Below the pieces are notes generated by a model. It saw nothing but the letters and a program-made list of their open reading frames with translations. It searched no databases and was not told the DNA's origin. A program made the position numbers and the translations under genes. DNA of 10,923 nt from assembly GCA_964235945.1 (NCBI GenBank), contig CAXSDV010000071.1:1-10923 (forward strand), read 5' to 3'. This DNA comes from JASLDZ01 sp964235945. Its GTDB lineage: Bacteria; Pseudomonadota; Alphaproteobacteria; Caulobacterales; Caulobacteraceae. Below are positions 6,332-10,923 of the stretch, one piece after another. The number at the start of each line of letters is the position of its first letter. Position 1 is the stretch's first letter.

Positions 6332-7379
6332 TCGCCGGCGGACGGGCCGAGGCGGCGGTCCAGCGCGCGGCTGACCCGCGTCCAGGCGAGCACGTGGGCC
6401 GCGACGGCCAGGGCCAGCAGCGGTGCGGTCCATCCCCGCGGAACCAGGGTGAGCCCCAGCCCCGCCGCTCCCGCCAGGGCGAACACGATCCACGCGCGCC
6501 AGGCCAGCGCCAGGTGCGGCCGCCCCGTGGCCTGGAGCCAGCGCTGATAGAGGTGCTCGCGGTGGGCGTCGAGCAGGCTGCGGCCGCCCCGCGCGCGGCG
6601 CAGCAGGGTGAGGAGCACGTCCGTCAGCCAGGGCAGGAGAACGACGGGCCCGAAGTAGAGCGGCAGGACGCCGGCGCGCACGCCCACCAGGTGCAGCACG
6701 GCGAACAGCAGGCCGCCGAACAGCGCCCCCGCATCGCCCTGGAACAGCCGCCCCGCCAGGTTCCAGGGCAGGAACCCGGCGTAGGCCGCCGCCGTCGCCA
6801 GCGCCACCGCGCCCAGCATCGGCGCCCCCCCGAGGAAGGCGGCGATGGCCAGGGTGGCGAAGGCGATCAGCAGGCCCCCGGGGGCCAGGCCGTTGGCTCC
6901 GTCCACGAAGTTGACCGCGTTGGCGGCCGTCACGATCCACAGGGCCGCCCCCGCCGCGCCCAGCAGGGGAGGCAGGGGCAGGTCCAGCCCCGGCAGGAGC
7001 GGCAGGACGGTCGGAGGCAGGAGCGCGCCCACGCCCAGGGCCAGCACGGCGCCCAGCCCCAGCTTGAGCCGCGCCCCGAGCTCCCACCGGTCGTCCGCGG
7101 CCCCGAACAGGCCGAAGCCCGCCGCCAGGGCGAAGGTCAGCCCGCAGTTCCGCGCCGTCCAGCCCGCCGCCGCGCCGGGCTGGAGCCGCGCGAACAGCAG
7201 GGCGCCCAGCCCCGCGGCGACCAGCACGGCCACCCCGCCGCTGGTGGCGGTGGGCCGCACATGGCTGGCGCGCGCGCCCGGGCGGTCCACCGGGCCCAGC
7301 CGCACCACCAGGCCCGAGCCCGCCGCCGCCAGCGCCGCGGAGACCAGCGCCGCCGCCGCCGCCGCGCCCCCCGTCCCGT

Positions 7380-8582
<1,203 letters not shown>

Positions 8583-8616
8583 GGCGCGCACGGGTCCTTG
8601 GGGGAGCGGGAAGGGA

Positions 8617-9264
8617 CTATTGCGGGCCGCGCAGGGGGGCGTCCGCGGCGGGCGCCGCGGGGGCCGCCGCCGCCGTCTTGTCGAACGCCTCGCCCAGGAG
8701 CCCCGACTGGGTCTCCAGCTTCTTGGCGGCCGTTTCGCAGCGCGCGGGCAGCTCCCACATCAGCCAGGACCACATCTTGGTGCGGTCGTCGGCGGCGCGG
8801 GCGGCGGACCAGATGCGGTAGCCCTGGTCCTGGGCCGCTTCGCCGCGGGCGTGCAGGTCGGGGGAGCCCGCCTTCTCCGCCGCGGCGATGCCGCGGTCGT
8901 ACAGCAGGAGGTAGTCGCGGCCGGCGGCCATCTGCTCGCGGTCGTCCTTCGCGGTCTGGACCGCCTCCGCAGCGTGGCGCGCGGCGGCCGCCTTGCGCTG
9001 GGCGGGGGAGTACCTGGTGTCCTCGCGCCGGTTGCGCTCCGTCTCCACCCGGGCGAGTTCGCCCTTCACCTGGGGGTAGAGCTCCAGGTGGCCGTTCAGC
9101 GCGCCCTTGCACCAGTTCACGAAGCCGAAATCGTCCTCCGGCGCGCCGGACGGGGTGTCGGAGGGCGCGGGGGCGGAGGGGGCGGTCGCGGTGGGCGCGT
9201 CGGCGGTCGGCGGAGCGGCGGCGGCCTGCAGACTGAGGGCGGCGAGGAGGGCGGCGAGCGGCAT
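8617..9264 (-). CDS. Exported protein of unknown function with two cysteines
   Basis: I do not recognise a characterised family. The 215 residues start with a hydrophobic, Ala/Leu-rich stretch (1-17, LAALLAALSLQAAAA), which looks like a signal peptide although it lacks a positive charge near the start. A Pro/Ala/Thr-rich linker follows (18-43). The folded part (about 45-195) is mostly helical, rich in Trp, Lys and Glu, and contains FGFVNWCKGALNGHLELYPQ (46-65) and KMWSWLMWELPARCE (163-177). Cys52 and Cys176 are the only cysteines and could form a disulfide. An Ala/Pro-rich tail ends the protein. GGAG eight bases before the ATG supports the start. It lies 34 bases upstream of aspC on the same strand and is divergent from the amidase, so a periplasmic, cell-wall-related role is possible but unproven. 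Confidence 0.75.
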   Translation of the reverse strand: MPLAALLAALSLQAAAAPPTADAPTATAPSAPAPSDTPSGAPEDDFGFVNWCKGALNGHLELYPQVKGELARVETERNRREDTRYSPAQRKAAAARHAAEAVQTAKDDREQMAAGRDYLLLYDRGIAAAEKAGSPDLHARGEAAQDQGYRIWSAARAADDRTKMWSWLMWELPARCETAAKKLETQSGLLGEAFDKTAAAAPAAPAADAPLRGPQ

Positions 9265-9312
9265 GGGCGGGACTCCGGCGGCGGCGGCGCGGGGGCCGAG
9301 GCTCAGGCGGCG

Positions 9313-9340
9313 TCTTTACCCCGCGCTCCCCTCCGAGCAA
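9313..9340 (-). promoter_or_regulatory. Tentative promoter for the exported-protein/aspC run
   Basis: In the 117-base divergent gap, the minus strand reads TTGCTC (9335-9340) and TAAAGA (9313-9318), separated by 16 bases. Each matches three of six positions of the general -35 and -10 consensus. It is the most AT-rich patch in the gap, but the match is weak. Confidence 0.22.
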
Positions 9341-9381
9341 ACACGCCGGGCCGCGCGGCTGCGGCGGGACGGGGCGGCGCC

Positions 9382-10110
9382 ATGGTCGGGATCACGCAGG
9401 CGCCTTCGCCCAACTTCGACGCCCGTTCGGGCCCGCCCGACATGGTGGTGCTGCACTACACCGGCATGGAGTCGGGCGAAGCGGCGCTGGCGCGGCTGCG
9501 CGATCCCGCCGCCAAGGTCTCCGCCCACTACCTGGTGGAGGAGGACGGGCGCGTGTTCGCCCTGGCGCCGGAGGAGCGCCGCGCCTGGCACGCGGGCGTG
9601 TCCGTCTGGCGCGGCGCGCGCGACGTCAACGCGCTCTCCATCGGGGTGGAGCTGGTCAACCCGGGGCACGAACACGGCTATCGCGCCTTCCCCCCCGCCC
9701 AGGTGGACGCCCTGGCCGAGCTGTTGGACGCGGTGCGGGGCCGCTGGACGATCCCGGACGCGCGCGTGCTCGGCCACTCGGACGTGGCGGTGGGCCGCAA
9801 GGTCGACCCCGGCGAACTCTTCCCCTGGGCGGAGCTGGCGGCGCGGGGCCACGGCCTTTGGGTGGAGCCCGCTTGCGCCGCACCCGGCGCGCCCCTGTCC
9901 GAGGGGGCCGAGGGGGTGGGCGTGTTCGCCCTGCAGGCGGGGCTGACCCGCCTGGGTTACGACCTGCCGCCCTCCGGCCGCTACGAGGCGGACACGGCGG
10001 CGGTGGTGACCGCCTTCCAGCGCCACTGGCGTCCCGACCGGATCGACGGCGCCGCGGACGGCGACACCCGCGCCCGGCTGATGGCCCTGCTGCGCGCGGC
10101 GCGGGACTGA
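9382..10110 (+). CDS. N-acetylmuramoyl-L-alanine amidase (AmpD/AmiD type) with C-terminal peptidoglycan-binding domain
   Basis: A zinc amidase (Amidase_2 family) that cleaves the bond between N-acetylmuramic acid, or its anhydro form, and L-alanine. The 242 residues show VVLHYTGM (22-29) with zinc ligand His25, SAHYLV (47-52), WHAG (69-72), the GVEL glutamate Glu90, GHSDVAVGRKVDPG (131-144) with zinc ligands His132 and Asp142 and catalytic-site Lys140, and PGELFPW (143-149). Residues about 176-240 form a peptidoglycan-binding_1 domain, with LQAGLTRLGY and AFQRHW. The ATG at 9382 is the only nearby start in frame; ribosome-binding support is weak. No signal peptide is visible, which fits cytoplasmic recycling of anhydromuropeptides rather than periplasmic cleavage. 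It is divergent from the exported-protein gene. Confidence 0.92.
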   Translation: MVGITQAPSPNFDARSGPPDMVVLHYTGMESGEAALARLRDPAAKVSAHYLVEEDGRVFALAPEERRAWHAGVSVWRGARDVNALSIGVELVNPGHEHGYRAFPPAQVDALAELLDAVRGRWTIPDARVLGHSDVAVGRKVDPGELFPWAELAARGHGLWVEPACAAPGAPLSEGAEGVGVFALQAGLTRLGYDLPPSGRYEADTAAVVTAFQRHWRPDRIDGAADGDTRARLMALLRAARD

Positions 10111-10125
10111 GCGCGGGCGTACCGC

Positions 10126-10151
10126 GCGCCTCTCTTGAGGAAAGAGGGCGC
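10126..10151 (+). terminator. Imperfect hairpin downstream of the amidase gene
   Basis: GCGCCTCT (10126-10133) pairs with AGAGGGCGC (10143-10151), with one bulged G and a nine-base loop, starting 16 bases after the amidase stop. No T-run follows, so it is not a canonical intrinsic terminator, although it is well placed to end the amidase message before the catalase gene. Confidence 0.3.
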
Positions 10152-10198
10152 CGGACTGCGTTCGCCGAGAAATTCCTGCGGTGAAGCTCGATCCAATT

Positions 10199-10210
10199 GC
10201 ATTGTGATGC
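10199..10210. promoter_or_regulatory. Small inverted repeat upstream of the catalase gene
   Basis: GCAT-TGTG-ATGC (10199-10210) sits in the AT-richer leader of the manganese catalase gene, between the candidate terminator and the leader hairpin. Its position suits an operator or promoter element. A TTGCAT at 10197-10202 could act as a -35, but no good -10 lies at the right distance. The arms are only four bases. Confidence 0.2.
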
Positions 10211-10217
10211 GTTAACA

Positions 10218-10240
10218 GGTCTCAATCAACAACTGAGGCC
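10218..10240 (+). promoter_or_regulatory. Leader hairpin covering the Shine-Dalgarno of the manganese catalase
   Basis: GGTCTCA (10218-10224) can pair with TGAGGCC (10234-10240) over a nine-base loop: seven RNA base pairs, one of them a G-U wobble. The 3' arm contains GAGG (10235-10238), the likely Shine-Dalgarno eight bases before the ATG at 10247. The fold would hide the ribosome-binding site, suggesting translational control. The pairing is seen directly; the regulation is inferred. Confidence 0.45.
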
Positions 10241-10246
10241 AGTCAG

Positions 10247-10923
10247 ATGTATTATCACGACAAGCGGCTGCAGTACCCGGTGGCCGTCGACAAGCCCGAT
10301 CCCGTCTACGCGCGGATGCTTCAGCAGGCGATCGGCGGCGTGGAAGGTGAAATCCGCGTCTGCATGCAATACTTCTTCCAGGCCTGGGGTTCGCGCGGGC
10401 CCTCGACCAAGTATCGGGACATGCTGCTCCACACGGCCACGGAGGAGATCGGTCACATCGAGATGCTGGCCACCGCCGTTGCGCTCAACCTCGACAAGGC
10501 GCCCACCGAATTGCAGGAGGAGGGCGCGGCCGACGGCGTGGTCGGGGCGGTGATGGGCGGCGGCAAGGCGCGGCACACCATTGAAGGCATGCTCCACCGT
10601 CACCTCTTGTCGACGGGCATGGCCGCCTTCCCCGCCAACTCCGACGGCGTTCCCTTCAACATGAGCCACATCTACGCCAGCGGCAATATTGCCGCTGATA
10701 TGTACTGCAACGTCGCGGCGGAGAGCACCGGGCGCGTGCTGGCCGTCAGGCTCTTCAACGCCACCGACGACGATGGCATGAAGAAGATGCTGCATTACAT
10801 GATCGCCCGCGACACCATGCATCAGCAGCAGTGGCTGGCGGTGATCGAAGAACTGGGTGGGGCCGAAGGCGCGCTACCCATTCCGAACAGCTTCGATCAA
10901 TCGAAGGAAGACAACGAGAACAA
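10247..10923 (+). CDS. Manganese (non-heme) catalase, 3' end cut by the window
   Basis: A dimanganese catalase that splits hydrogen peroxide into water and oxygen. The frame is open from the ATG to the window edge: 225 complete codons, against roughly 280-300 for the family, so the C-terminal quarter is missing. The four-helix-bundle ligands are all visible: Glu35 (VEGEIR), Glu67 and His70 (ATEEIGHIEM), Glu159 (AAESTGR) and His192 (RDTMHQQQW). The 33-residue spacing between the last two equals that of Glu148/His181 in the Lactobacillus plantarum enzyme. GAGG lies eight bases before the ATG. Base composition is clearly lower in GC (57-63% in three rows counted) and codons such as GAA, GGT, ATT, CAA and TTG are used freely, unlike the genes to its left. 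This suggests a later acquisition or a stress-gene region that continues beyond the window. Confidence 0.95.
   Translation, partial: MYYHDKRLQYPVAVDKPDPVYARMLQQAIGGVEGEIRVCMQYFFQAWGSRGPSTKYRDMLLHTATEEIGHIEMLATAVALNLDKAPTELQEEGAADGVVGAVMGGGKARHTIEGMLHRHLLSTGMAAFPANSDGVPFNMSHIYASGNIAADMYCNVAAESTGRVLAVRLFNATDDDGMKKMLHYMIARDTMHQQQWLAVIEELGGAEGALPIPNSFDQSKEDNEN

Noticed and set aside
7320..7372. GCC-repeat tract near the start of the sugar-phosphate transferase gene
   Set aside because: It encodes an alanine-rich first membrane segment in frame, so it is ordinary coding sequence, not a regulatory repeat.
10181..10214. Possible general-stress (EcfG-type) promoter before the catalase, from a CGTT at 10210-10213
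   Set aside because: No GGAAC-like -35 lies 16-17 bases upstream, so the pairing does not fit the known consensus.
10197..10822. Frames 10197-10553 (plus) and 10226-10822 (minus) over the catalase gene
   Set aside because: The frame starting at 10247 encodes a manganese catalase with all five metal ligands and stays open to the edge, so these two are shadows.

Overview
This is a very GC-rich, densely packed bacterial chromosome segment. The gene set and protein details point to an alphaproteobacterium, and Caulobacterales is my guess. The pointers are the divergent serB/miaA pair, an Mrp whose CPxC motif is replaced, the divergent trmN6-like/ispB-like pair, and an AspC of the aspartate/prephenate type. 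Hand counts of single 60-base rows give about 80-88% GC in the middle (5521-5580, 2521-2580) but 57-63% in the last gene (10321-10380, 10681-10740, 10801-10860). The right end therefore differs in base composition from the rest.

Layout, left to right. Positions 1-137 hold no gene I can support. Then come mrp/apbC (minus, P-loop Fe-S carrier ATPase family) and serB (minus, phosphoserine phosphatase), reading serB then mrp. miaA (plus, tRNA A37 prenyltransferase) starts head-to-head with serB inside one CATG. It is followed by a DUF924 protein (minus), a nucleoside 2-deoxyribosyltransferase-like protein (plus), a TrmN6/YfiC-like methyltransferase (minus) and a long-chain polyprenyl diphosphate synthase (plus). 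Next is a minus-strand run, read right to left: a small exported protein of unknown function, an aspartate/prephenate-type aminotransferase, and a WecA/WbpL-like undecaprenyl-phosphate sugar-1-phosphate transferase that starts inside the aminotransferase gene. The right end has an AmpD/AmiD-type amidase with a C-terminal peptidoglycan-binding domain (plus) and a dinuclear manganese catalase (plus) cut off by the window edge.

Most of this is core metabolism: serine synthesis (serB), amino-acid transamination (aspC), tRNA modification (miaA, trmN6-like), quinone side-chain synthesis (ispB-like), Fe-S handling (mrp), and envelope glycan synthesis and recycling (sugar-phosphate transferase, amidase). 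Strands alternate often and there is almost no room between genes. One start pair and one stop pair share a palindromic tetranucleotide (CATG at 2261-2264, CTAG at 6328-6331). The miaA and DUF924 genes overlap by 11 bases at their ends. I see no canonical hairpin-plus-U-run terminator.

I do not find a convincing new multi-gene system. The points worth a second look are: an mRNA hairpin that would cover the Shine-Dalgarno sequence of the manganese catalase, together with the composition break there; a 13-bp perfect inverted repeat inside aspC; an Mrp with a single cysteine; the shared start tetranucleotide of serB and miaA; and an unrecognised exported two-cysteine protein upstream of aspC.
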